Positions 1-7,788 of a stretch of DNA of 12,519 bases are shown in pieces (within the stretch, counting starts at the first letter, position 1; the number at the start of each line of letters is the position of its first letter). Location of the stretch: positions 1 to 12,519 of the forward strand of contig HF989179.1 in the NCBI GenBank assembly GCA_000431275.1, written 5' to 3'. The translations under genes and the position numbers were made by a program. This stretch comes from Prevotella sp. CAG:755. Its GTDB lineage: Bacteria; Bacteroidota; Bacteroidia; Bacteroidales; Bacteroidaceae. The notes beneath the pieces are model-generated. The model was not told the DNA's origin. It saw only the letters and a program-made list of their open reading frames with translations, and did not search any database.

Positions 1-100
1 GGAAAGCGTGCGAAAAGCCGGAGGATTTTCGCGGCAGCGGTTTCGGGACAGTGGCTTGGCACATCGTTTGCTCCAGAATGTGACACACTTTTTGCAGTCG

Positions 101-163
101 GCAGCGACAGGAAAAACGGTCGCAGTGACAGGATAATCAGAAGCAGTGACAGAAAAAGCGGGA
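101..163. repeat. Three 21-bp tandem repeats upstream of rpoD
   Basis: Three units begin at 101, 122 and 143, exactly 21 bp apart. Each starts GCAGYGACAG followed by an A-rich stretch. The joint of units 1 and 2 contains GTCGCAGTGAC (119-129), one base off the odd palindrome GTCGCAGCGAC. Related copies occur at 5460-5503, 8891-8953, 12191-12208 and, inverted, 12240-12257. A spacing of two helical turns would put the cores on one face of the DNA, which would fit a protein-binding array, but the role is unknown. The array lies about 190 bp upstream of the rpoD -7 element. Confidence 0.75.
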
Positions 164-347
164 CTACTGGCCGTTGTGTCCATCCGCCCGACAGCGGAGG
201 CGCCGGCCGGATACGCTCTCCTCCGCCAACGGTGCCAGCGGTATCAAAAACTGTCCGAGGCTGCGTGGAAGGACGATGAAAGTTCTTAAAAGTGTGAAAT
301 AAACCAAACAAAGGGGATAAAACGATACGGCCAAAGCGAAAAAACCG

Positions 348-355
348 TACCTTTG
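348..355 (+). promoter_or_regulatory. Bacteroidota -7 element of rpoD
   Basis: TACCTTTG matches the Bacteroidota -7 consensus TAnnTTTG. I see no good TTTG -33 element 19-21 bp upstream, so the match rests on the -7 box alone. Initiation near 362 would leave a leader of about 20 nt before the rpoD ATG at 381. The same 11 bases CCGTACCTTTG recur before the right-hand edge (12411-12421). The hexamer GTACCT occurs twice here, at 347-352 and 355-360. Confidence 0.7.
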
Positions 356-380
356 TACCTCAAATTGGATAGGTGTACTT

Positions 381-1241
381 ATGCGTCAATTAAAGATTAA
401 TAAAAGTATTACGAACCGTTCGAGTGCGGCGTTAGACAAGTACTTAGTTGAAATAGGCAGAGAGGAACTGATTTCTACCGATGAGGAGGTAGAGCTGGCT
501 CAACGCATCCATCATGGTGACGATGCAGCACTTGAAAAGCTGACGCGGGCCAACCTGCGCTTCGTAGTCTCTGTGGCGAAGCAATACCAGAACCAAGGAT
601 TGGCGCTCAACGACTTGATCGACGAAGGCAACTTGGGGCTTATCAAGGCCGCCAAGAAGTTTGACGAGACCCGTGGCTTCAAATTCATCAGCTATGCCGT
701 GTGGTGGATTCGCCAGAGTATCTTGCAGGCCATCTCCGAGCAGAGCCGCATTGTGCGCATGCCGTTGAACCAAGTGGGGTTCCAGAGCAAGCTGACGAAA
801 GCTATCGTCAATTTCGAGCAGGAGTACGAACGGCGTCCGTCGGTGCAGGAACTGGCCGACCTGCTTGACGTCGAGCCGAGCAAGGTGCAGGAAGCGCTGG
901 GGACGAACGGGAAAAAGGTGTCGGTGGACGCCCCGTTCCAGGACGACGACTCGAACTGCCTGGTCGACATCATGACCGACGAGTCGGCACCCTCGACCGA
1001 CAACGAGATGGAGCGCGAGTCGCTCTCGGCCGACCTTGACGCGGCGCTCAGCATCCTTTCGGAGCGCGAACAGCTTGTGCTGAAAATGCTCTTCGGCATC
1101 GGGCGTAACGAGATGACCGCCGAAGAGGTGGCCAACACGCTCAACCTGACCCGTGAGCGTGTCCGCCAGATCAAGGAGCGCGCCCTGCGTCGCCTGCGTG
1201 AGGACGACAACATTCGCATCCTGACTAAGTATTTGGGCTAA
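381..1241 (+). CDS. rpoD: Primary sigma factor RpoD (sigma-70 family)
   Basis: This is the housekeeping sigma factor, which binds core RNA polymerase and recognises promoters. The 286-aa protein has region 1.2 at about residues 17-48, region 2 at about 52-122 with the core-binding and -10-melting helix FISYAVWWIRQSI at 102-114, region 3 at about 130-205, and region 4 from about 219. The region 4 helix-turn-helix includes LTRERVRQIKERALRRLR at 256-273. It lacks region 1.1 and the large non-conserved insert of proteobacterial RpoD. That short form is usual for Bacteroidota primary sigma factors, which read TAnnTTTG promoters. The start follows a -7 element by 26 bp. The gene stands alone on the plus strand and ends in a strong terminator. 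The first 200 bases use more A/T-rich codons than the rest. Confidence 0.96.
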   Translation: MRQLKINKSITNRSSAALDKYLVEIGREELISTDEEVELAQRIHHGDDAALEKLTRANLRFVVSVAKQYQNQGLALNDLIDEGNLGLIKAAKKFDETRGFKFISYAVWWIRQSILQAISEQSRIVRMPLNQVGFQSKLTKAIVNFEQEYERRPSVQELADLLDVEPSKVQEALGTNGKKVSVDAPFQDDDSNCLVDIMTDESAPSTDNEMERESLSADLDAALSILSEREQLVLKMLFGIGRNEMTAEEVANTLNLTRERVRQIKERALRRLREDDNIRILTKYLG

Positions 1242-1267
1242 GCCGGACCCGAAATCCGGTTGTGTAA

Positions 1268-1310
1268 ACGGAGCTTCCGGGAGTCTTTCCCGGCGGCTCC
1301 GTCTGTTTTT
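1268..1310 (+). terminator. Rho-independent terminator of rpoD
   Basis: A two-part stem pairs ACGGAGC (1268-1274) with GCTCCGT (1296-1302) and CCGGGA (1277-1282) with TCCCGG (1288-1293), around a 5-nt loop. It is followed by CTG and five T residues at 1306-1310. It starts 27 nt after the rpoD stop codon. Confidence 0.9.
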
Positions 1311-1395
1311 GTGCCGTCCGTCCCGCGCGGTTGTCGGGATGTGTGTGCGGCCTGTGGCGGTTTGAGCGCCGTCTCGCTGTGGCAGAGAGCCGGTG

Positions 1396-1416
1396 GGCAG
1401 CCTCGGAGAGGCTGCC
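1396..1416. repeat. Inverted repeat between convergent rpoD and acyl-CoA dehydrogenase
   Basis: GGCAGCCTC and GAGGCTGCC form a perfect 9-bp stem with a 3-nt GGA loop. No T-tract follows on either strand, so it is not a standard terminator. It lies midway between the two convergent terminators and may add transcriptional insulation or RNA 3'-end stability. That role is inferred only from position. Confidence 0.5.
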
Positions 1417-1465
1417 TGTCCAGCTGTCCCGTAGTTCCGCGGAGGCTGTTGCGGCGGCTGATGGG

Positions 1466-1501
1466 AAAAAGAGAGGGGAAGCTTTGTCGGCTTCCCCTCT
1501 C
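1466..1501 (-). terminator. Terminator of the etfB-etfA-acyl-CoA dehydrogenase operon
   Basis: On the minus strand a perfect 12-bp stem (GAGAGGGGAAGC paired with GCTTCCCCTCTC, 7-nt loop) is followed by five T residues (A-tract 1466-1470 on the plus strand). It lies 25 nt after the acyl-CoA dehydrogenase stop codon. Confidence 0.92.
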
Positions 1502-1526
1502 GCTGTGTCTGGTCGGAAAGGTATGC

Positions 1527-3260
1527 TTACTCGGCCTCTTCCTGAGCCGGGATGTCCTGACGGTAGTCTGCCAGCTGCTCGGGCGTCATCTTCATGATGA
1601 AGTTGTTGTGCTTCTCAATCTCGCTCTCGGCGAAGTTGGCATAGACGCGGGCGCTCTTGGCGAAGAGCTCGGGTGCTTGGCTGGCGTTGTAGATGAGCAG
1701 GTGAAGCATGATGCAGTCGGCGGCCATCTCGACGAGATGACGGGCGCAGATGTCGTGCATTTCCTGGTCCTTGGCGTCCTTCACGTGGGCGGTGCAGGCC
1801 TCGAACTTGTCAGCCATGGCTTTGACGCGGGCCTTGAGCGGTTCCATCTCGGCCGAGCAGGGCTGGGCTTCAAAGTCGCGCATCTGGGCCAGGTAGCTGC
1901 CGTTGGTGACGTAGCGGATGGCTGCAACGACCTGGAGCTGCGTCGTGCCTTCGTAGATGCTCGTGATGCGGGCGTCGCGGTAGTAGCGCTGGATGGGGTA
2001 GTCCATCATGAAGCCCGAACCACCGAGGATCTGGATGCCGTCGTAGGTGTTCTGGTTGGCATATTCGGAGTTCATGCCCTTGGCCAGCGGTGTGAGGCTG
2101 TCTGCCAGCTTGGCATAGGTTTTCTGTTCCTTGCGTTCGTCGGCGTCGAGCTTACGCTCGCGGGCGATGTCGTCGAGGGCTTTGTAAATGTCGACGTAGC
2201 GGGCGCACTGGTAGAGCAGGGCGCGGCCGGCGTCGAGCTTAGCCTTCATGAGGGCGAGCATGTCGTAGACAGCCGGGAAGTTGATGATGGCTTTGCCGAA
2301 CTGTTCGCGGTCTTTGGCATAGGCGAGGCCTTCGTTGTAGGCGCCTTGGCTGATGCCGACGCTTTGGGCGGCGATGCCGAGGCGGGCTCCGTTCATCAGG
2401 GCCATCACGTACTTGATCAGGCCGAGCTTGCGCTCGCCGCAGAGTTCGGCGTGGGCGTTCTTGTAGACAAGCTCGCATGTCGGGGAGCCGTGAATGCCGA
2501 GCTTGTTCTCGATGCGGCGCACGTTGACGCCGCCTTGGCGCTTGTCGTAAATGAACATCGAGAGGCCGCGGCCGTCTGTCGTGCCCTCTTCGGAACGGGC
2601 GAGGACAAGGTGGATGTCGGCGTCGCCGTTGGTGATGAAGCGTTTCACGCCGTTGAGCAGCCAGCAGCCTTCTTCTTCGCTGTATGTGGCTTTGAGCATG
2701 ACGCTCTGCAAGTCGGAACCGGCGTCAGGCTCGGTCAGGTCCATCGACATGGTCTCTCCGGCGCAGACGCGGGGGATGAAGCGGCTGTGCTGGTCTTCGT
2801 TGCCGAACTCATAGAGCGTCTCGATGCAGTCTTGCAGGCTCCATATGTTGCCGAAGCCGGCATCGGTGGCGGCGACGATTTCGGCGCACATGGTGTAAGG
2901 CGTGATGGGGAAGTTGAGGCCGTCGTACTTGCGGGGCATCGTCATTCCGTTCATGCCGGCCTGTACCATGGCTTCGAGGTTACGCTTCGTGCCGGAAGCG
3001 TATTCCACGCGGTCGCCTATGTGGTGGGGGCCTTCGAGGTCTACTCCCTCGGCGTTGTCGGCGATGGTGGTGGCGCCAATTTCGCCTACGATGTCGAGCA
3101 CGCGGTCATACGAATCCATGGCGTCGTCGAAGTCGACGGGCGCGTAGTCGAAGCTGTCTTTGTCGCGGAAGTTGCGTTCTTTCAGTTCGACAATCCGCTT
3201 CATCAGGGGGTGGTTCAGCTCGAACCGGAGTTCAGGATGGTCTGTATAATTGTTTGCCAT
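1527..3260 (-). CDS. Acyl-CoA dehydrogenase with C-terminal extension
   Basis: This FAD enzyme oxidises acyl-CoA to 2-enoyl-CoA, or works in reverse as an enoyl-CoA reductase, passing electrons to or from ETF. In the 577-aa protein I see the flavin/substrate motif DLTEPDAGSD (174-183), GVKRFITNGDAD (204-215), KLGIHGSPTCEL (253-264), the DREQFGK signature (317-323), and IYEGTTQLQ (435-443), whose Glu437 aligns with the catalytic base of medium- and short-chain enzymes. Residues after about 450 form a predicted helical extension, making it longer than the roughly 380-aa basic family and closer in size to the VLCAD/ACAD9 type. It is the last gene of an operon with etfB and etfA, starting 26 nt after etfA, so these are presumably its redox partners. 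Chain length and physiological direction cannot be read from the sequence. Confidence 0.93.
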   Translation of the reverse strand: MANNYTDHPELRFELNHPLMKRIVELKERNFRDKDSFDYAPVDFDDAMDSYDRVLDIVGEIGATTIADNAEGVDLEGPHHIGDRVEYASGTKRNLEAMVQAGMNGMTMPRKYDGLNFPITPYTMCAEIVAATDAGFGNIWSLQDCIETLYEFGNEDQHSRFIPRVCAGETMSMDLTEPDAGSDLQSVMLKATYSEEEGCWLLNGVKRFITNGDADIHLVLARSEEGTTDGRGLSMFIYDKRQGGVNVRRIENKLGIHGSPTCELVYKNAHAELCGERKLGLIKYVMALMNGARLGIAAQSVGISQGAYNEGLAYAKDREQFGKAIINFPAVYDMLALMKAKLDAGRALLYQCARYVDIYKALDDIARERKLDADERKEQKTYAKLADSLTPLAKGMNSEYANQNTYDGIQILGGSGFMMDYPIQRYYRDARITSIYEGTTQLQVVAAIRYVTNGSYLAQMRDFEAQPCSAEMEPLKARVKAMADKFEACTAHVKDAKDQEMHDICARHLVEMAADCIMLHLLIYNASQAPELFAKSARVYANFAESEIEKHNNFIMKMTPEQLADYRQDIPAQEEAE

Positions 3261-3286
3261 TTTTCTTAGATTGATTGGGCGTTTGT

Positions 3287-4309
3287 TTACTTACTGTTCT
3301 CCTTGTAATACTTGATAAGCTTCGGCACGACGTCCTCGACGGCACCGGTGATGACATAGTCGGCGATGTCGTTGATGGGGGCGTTGGGGTCGGTGTTGAT
3401 GGAGATGACGATGCCGCTCTCCTTCATGCCGGCCACGTGCTGTATGGCGCCGCTGATTCCGCAGGCGATGTAGACTTTCGGGCGCACCGTGACGCCGGTC
3501 TGGCCGATTTGCAGGTCGTGCTCGCAGAAGCCTGCGTCGACGGCGGCGCGGCTTGCGCCCACTTCGCCGTGCAGTTCCTCGGCCAGTTTGCGGAGCAGGT
3601 CGAAATTCTCCTTGCTTCCGACGCCGTAGCCGCCGGCTACGATGATGGGGGCGCCTTTGAGGTTGTTCTTGGCTTTTTCCACGTGGCGTTCTATGACCTT
3701 GACGACGTAGTCGGTCGAGGGGACGAAGTCGTCGACGTTGTGCGCGATGACTTTGCCTTTATAGGCCGGGTCGAGCACTTCGGCTTTCATCACGCCGCTG
3801 CGTACGGTGGCCATTTGCGGACGGTGGTCAGGGTTGACGATGGTGGCGACGATGTTGCCGCCGAAGGCCGGACGGATCTGGAAGAGCAGGTTGTCGTAGT
3901 GCTTGCCGGCTTTCTTGTCGTCGTACGAGCCGATTTCGAGGGCCGTGCAGTCGGCCGTCAGGCCGCTGGTGCATGACGAGGAAACGCGCGGCCCGAGGTC
4001 GCGGCCGATGACGGTGGCTCCCATCAGGCAGATCTGTGGTTTCTCTTGCTTGAAGAGGTTTACCATGATCGAGGTGTGCGGCTTTGAGGTGTAGGGGAAG
4101 AGGCGGGCGTCATCGAAAAGGTGGAGCGTATCCACACCGTAGGGGAGGACTTGCTGTTCCACCTTGCCCGTAATGCCGGAGCCGATGCAGACGGCTTCGA
4201 GCTGTACGCCGAGTTCAGTGGCGAGTTTGCGGCCTTTTGTCAGGAGTTCGAGGCTGACTTCCTCGACGGTCGTTCCTTCTATTTCGCAGTATACAAAAAC
4301 GTTGTTCAT
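3287..4309 (-). CDS. etfA: Electron transfer flavoprotein alpha subunit
   Basis: EtfA binds FAD and, with EtfB, shuttles electrons to or from the acyl-CoA dehydrogenase encoded next to it. The 340-aa protein shows the C-terminal FAD domain: GGYGVGSKENF (226-236), GASRAAVDAG (251-260), GQTGVTVRP (269-277), GISGAIQH (284-291) and NTDPNAPI (305-312). The N-terminal half is the Rossmann-like ETF domain. I chose the ATG at 4309 because MNNVFVYCE begins the family-like sequence. The frame stays open upstream, but that stretch is an Arg/Pro-rich shadow overlapping etfB. The 71-nt gap after etfB is GC-rich and can fold. Usual family length is about 310-340 aa. The residues after ADYVI read TGAVEDVVPK rather than the more common GD-type ending, which looks conservative. 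Confidence 0.95.
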   Translation of the reverse strand: MNNVFVYCEIEGTTVEEVSLELLTKGRKLATELGVQLEAVCIGSGITGKVEQQVLPYGVDTLHLFDDARLFPYTSKPHTSIMVNLFKQEKPQICLMGATVIGRDLGPRVSSSCTSGLTADCTALEIGSYDDKKAGKHYDNLLFQIRPAFGGNIVATIVNPDHRPQMATVRSGVMKAEVLDPAYKGKVIAHNVDDFVPSTDYVVKVIERHVEKAKNNLKGAPIIVAGGYGVGSKENFDLLRKLAEELHGEVGASRAAVDAGFCEHDLQIGQTGVTVRPKVYIACGISGAIQHVAGMKESGIVISINTDPNAPINDIADYVITGAVEDVVPKLIKYYKENSK

Positions 4310-4324
4310 AGTGTCCTTTTTTCG

Positions 4325-4364
4325 CCGGCTGGCCGTGGCGCGGTGCGCGGGTGGCCGGGACCGG
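4325..4364 (-). other. Structured etfB-etfA intercistronic gap
   Basis: The gap contains inverted CCGG (4325-4328 with 4361-4364) and GGCC (4331-4334 with 4353-4356) arms around a GC-rich centre. No T-tract follows, so it is not a terminator. It could influence mRNA processing between the two subunit genes; this is inference. Confidence 0.35.
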
Positions 4365-4380
4365 CTTGTTTGTGTATGGT

Positions 4381-5250
4381 TTATCCGATGGTGTGGCTGG
4401 CGAGGAGTTCTTGAACGAGGCCTTCGACTTCGCTGTCGCTGCTGCCGAGGCGTTTGCTCTCTTTTGCTTTGAACACGATGTTCTGCACGGCTTTCACCTT
4501 GGTGGGCGAGCCGGCCAGACCGCACTGGCTGAGGTCGGCGTCGACGTCGGCCGCGCCCCATTGGGTCACCGTGAGGTAGGGCTTCTTCTTGTATTCGTCG
4601 GCATAGGGCAACTCTTCGGGCATCTCCATGGGGGCCATGGCGCGTTTGTACTTCATGACGAGTTTGGCGTTGCGCGGGCGGCAGGGGTCGGCGCTGCCGT
4701 TGACGGTCAGCACGATGGGCAGCGGGGCCTCGACGGTTTCGATGCCTCCGTCGATGTGGCGGCGCACGGTGATCTTGCCATCAGCGCAGCTGAGCACTTC
4801 CTCGACGTAGGTCACTTGGTTGAGGTCGAGCTTCTGTGCCACTTGGGGGCCCACTTGTGCCGTGTCGCCGTCGATGGCCTGGCGGCCGCCGATGACGATG
4901 TCCACTTTCCCGATTTTCTTGATGGCCATCGACAGGGCGTATGACGTGGCGAGCGTGTCGGCACCGGCAAAGGCGCGGTCCGTCAGCAGGTAGCCGCAGT
5001 CTGCTCCACGGTAGAGGCCTTCGCGGATGACTTCGGTGGCACGGGGAGGTCCCATGGTGAGGATGGAGACCGTAGAGCCAGGGTTCTGTTCTTTCAGGCG
5101 GAGCGCCTGTTCCAGTGCGTTGAGGTCTTCTGGGTTGAAGATCGCGGGCAGCGCGGCGCGGTTGACGGTTCCTTCCGGCGTCATGGCGTCTTTTCCCACG
5201 TTGCGAGTGTCAGGTACCTGCTTGGCAAGCACAACAATGTTCAAACTCAT
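4381..5250 (-). CDS. etfB: Electron transfer flavoprotein beta subunit
   Basis: EtfB pairs with EtfA. In simple ETFs it binds AMP, and in electron-bifurcating ETFs it carries a second FAD and binds NADH. The 289-aa protein starts MSLNIVVLAKQVPDT and has the nucleotide-binding signature GRQAIDGDTAQVGPQ at 122-136. The GDTAQVGP form resembles ETFs of anaerobes such as those paired with butyryl-CoA dehydrogenase, whereas the mitochondrial type reads roughly IDDDCNQTGQ there. I chose the ATG at 5250 because family homology begins there; the open frame continues upstream 31 codons without family features, reaching into the promoter. It is the first gene of the operon, behind a good Bacteroidota promoter, with a leader of about 75 nt. 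Confidence 0.95.
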   Translation of the reverse strand: MSLNIVVLAKQVPDTRNVGKDAMTPEGTVNRAALPAIFNPEDLNALEQALRLKEQNPGSTVSILTMGPPRATEVIREGLYRGADCGYLLTDRAFAGADTLATSYALSMAIKKIGKVDIVIGGRQAIDGDTAQVGPQVAQKLDLNQVTYVEEVLSCADGKITVRRHIDGGIETVEAPLPIVLTVNGSADPCRPRNAKLVMKYKRAMAPMEMPEELPYADEYKKKPYLTVTQWGAADVDADLSQCGLAGSPTKVKAVQNIVFKAKESKRLGSSDSEVEGLVQELLASHTIG

Positions 5251-5330
5251 ATTTCTTTCGGTTAATGATGTTCGTTTTAGCGCGGCATGGATCCTCTTCG
5301 AAGGTGAGGAAGGACTGCATGCGACGGCGG

Positions 5331-5361
5331 CAAAATTACTCATTTATATTATTACAGCAAA
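5331..5361 (-). promoter_or_regulatory. Bacteroidota promoter of the etfB operon
   Basis: On the minus strand TTTG (5361-5358) and TAATTTTG (5338-5331) are separated by exactly 19 bp, matching the Bacteroidota -33/-7 consensus TTTG-N19-TAnnTTTG at all specified positions. Initiation is expected near 5324, giving a leader of about 75 nt. This leader contains arms GCATG/CATGC and CCTC/GAGG that could form an imperfect hairpin. Confidence 0.85.
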
Positions 5362-5384
5362 AGAAAGCGCTCGTTTTCTGCACA

Positions 5385-5434
5385 GTTACGCCTGTGGTGA
5401 GCAAGTGAAGGGCGATACCTCCATGCGGCGTAAC
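5385..5434. repeat. 8-bp inverted repeat upstream of the etfB promoter
   Basis: GTTACGCC (5385-5392) and GGCGTAAC (5427-5434) are exact inverted copies 34 bp apart, located 24 bp upstream of the -33 element. This could be an operator-like dyad for control of the etf operon or chance; nothing else supports it. Confidence 0.35.
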
Positions 5435-5461
5435 GGGAAGTGGAGGGCGACGTCGTGATGG

Positions 5462-5503
5462 AAAAAACGGTCGCAGCGACAGGATTTCCTGCTGCTGCGA
5501 CCG
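5462..5503 (-). terminator. Second hairpin behind groEL, built from the repeat family
   Basis: CGGTCGCAGC (5468-5477) pairs with GCTGCGACCG (5494-5503), and CAGG (5480-5483) with CCTG (5488-5491) around an ATTT loop. On the minus strand six T residues follow (5467-5462), so it could act as a backup terminator for groEL. The left arm contains GTCGCAGCGACAGGA, the same core as the tandem repeats before rpoD: GGAAAAACGGTCGCAG at 110-125 matches here with one extra A. Confidence 0.65.
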
Positions 5504-5543
5504 GAAAAACACGTCCTGCGGCCGTCCGGCCGGGCAGGCATAC

Positions 5544-5588
5544 AAAAAAACTCCGGGCCGCATCCCTTCAAACGGATGTGGCCCGGAG
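5544..5588 (-). terminator. Rho-independent terminator of groEL
   Basis: A 15-bp stem with a single G-T wobble (5551-5565 with 5574-5588, loop of 8) is followed on the minus strand by seven T residues (5550-5544). It begins 32 nt after the groEL stop codon. Confidence 0.93.
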
Positions 5589-5620
5589 CCGATCTATTTA
5601 CTCTTGGGTTATGCCGGTGA

Positions 5621-7309
<1,689 letters not shown>

Positions 7310-7341
7310 TTACTTATTTATTTAATGTGTGGCAGTGCGTG

Positions 7342-7614
7342 TCAGGCCAAGATGGCGAGCACGTCGCTCTGGCGCATGATGAGGTATTTCTCGCCGTCGA
7401 GTTCGACTTCCGTTCCCGAGTATTTGCCGTAGAGGACGGTGTCGCCTGCTTTGAGGACCATCTCTTCGTCTTTCGTGCCGTTGCCGGCAGCGATGACGCT
7501 GCCTTGCAGCGGTTTTTCTTTCGCCGTGTCGGGGATGATGATTCCACCTACTGTTTTTTCCTCAGCCGGTGCCGGTTTGATCAGCACTCTGTCTGCCAAT
7601 GGTTTGATAGTCAT
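7342..7614 (-). CDS. groES: Co-chaperonin GroES (Hsp10)
   Basis: GroES is the heptameric lid that caps GroEL during folding. The 90-aa protein begins [14 protein letters not shown]. It contains the mobile loop that contacts Gro[20 protein letters not shown] at about 18-35, and the later VLYGKYSG and [12 protein letters not shown] strands. Length is normal. It is the first gene of the groES-groEL operon. Upstream (7615-7720) I find no CIRCE repeat and no clear TAnnTTTG box. A run TTTTTTTG (7708-7701 on the minus strand) followed after 15 bp by TATGATGG is the best but weak promoter candidate. Confidence 0.97.
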   Translation of the reverse strand: MTIKPLADRVLIKPAPAEEKTVGGIIIPDTAKEKPLQGSVIAAGNGTKDEEMVLKAGDTVLYGKYSGTEVELDGEKYLIMRQSDVLAILA

Positions 7615-7720
7615 GATGTTTTTATTTATAGTGTTTGAATGTCTCAGGGTGGCTGCCCGTTTTCTGGGTGCGACCGACCATCATACAGCTAAAAGCGTGC
7701 CAAAAAAAGAAGACAGATAA

Positions 7721-7766
7721 AAGGCTGACAGGTCTGGCAGTCGCAACTGCCATGTCTGTCAGCCTT
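7721..7766 (-). terminator. Terminator of the queA / Nudix-GNAT operon
   Basis: AAGGCTGACAG (7721-7731) pairs with CTGTCAGCCTT (7756-7766) and TGGCAGT (7735-7741) pairs with ACTGCCA (7746-7752), with a CGCA loop and a 3x3 internal loop. On the minus strand the stem runs into TTTTATCTGTC. It lies 22 nt after the stop codon of the Nudix-GNAT gene and just before the groES promoter region. Confidence 0.82.
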
Positions 7767-7788
7767 CCGTGCGGCGGCGATTCCGGGT

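Larger units (their letters stand above)
1..380. other. Intergenic region left of rpoD
   Basis: No convincing coding sequence is visible in these 380 bases. They hold a hairpin at 10-32 (arms GCGAAAA and TTTTCGC, with an inner CC/GG pair around a GGA loop), three 21-bp tandem repeats at 101-163, a 7-bp inverted repeat at 194-200 and 220-226 with a 19-nt loop, and the rpoD promoter at 348-355. The leftmost hairpin could belong to a gene beyond the window edge, but it has no T-tract on either side and is not called a terminator. Confidence 0.6.
5251..5620. other. Intergenic region between etfB and groEL
   Basis: These 370 bases carry the etfB leader and promoter, an 8-bp inverted repeat (GTTACGCC 5385-5392 and GGCGTAAC 5427-5434) upstream of that promoter, a repeat-family hairpin at 5462-5503, and the groEL terminator at 5544-5588. 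Short open frames here have no recognisable features. Confidence 0.7.

Noticed and set aside
101..163. CRISPR array
   Set aside because: The 21-bp units are contiguous and have no spacers between conserved repeats; no cas genes are nearby.
1260..3269. A 669-codon open frame on the plus strand, antisense to the acyl-CoA dehydrogenase gene
   Set aside because: It mirrors the codon bias of the real gene in GC-rich DNA, has Val/Asp/His-rich low-complexity content and no family features, and would run through the rpoD terminator.
4310..4561. An 84-residue N-terminal extension of EtfA
   Set aside because: It is Arg/Pro-rich, overlaps etfB out of frame, and homology-like sequence begins at MNNVFVYCE.
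5336..5563. A 75-codon open frame on the minus strand between groEL and etfB
   Set aside because: It spans a terminator-like hairpin and the etfB promoter and has no coding character.
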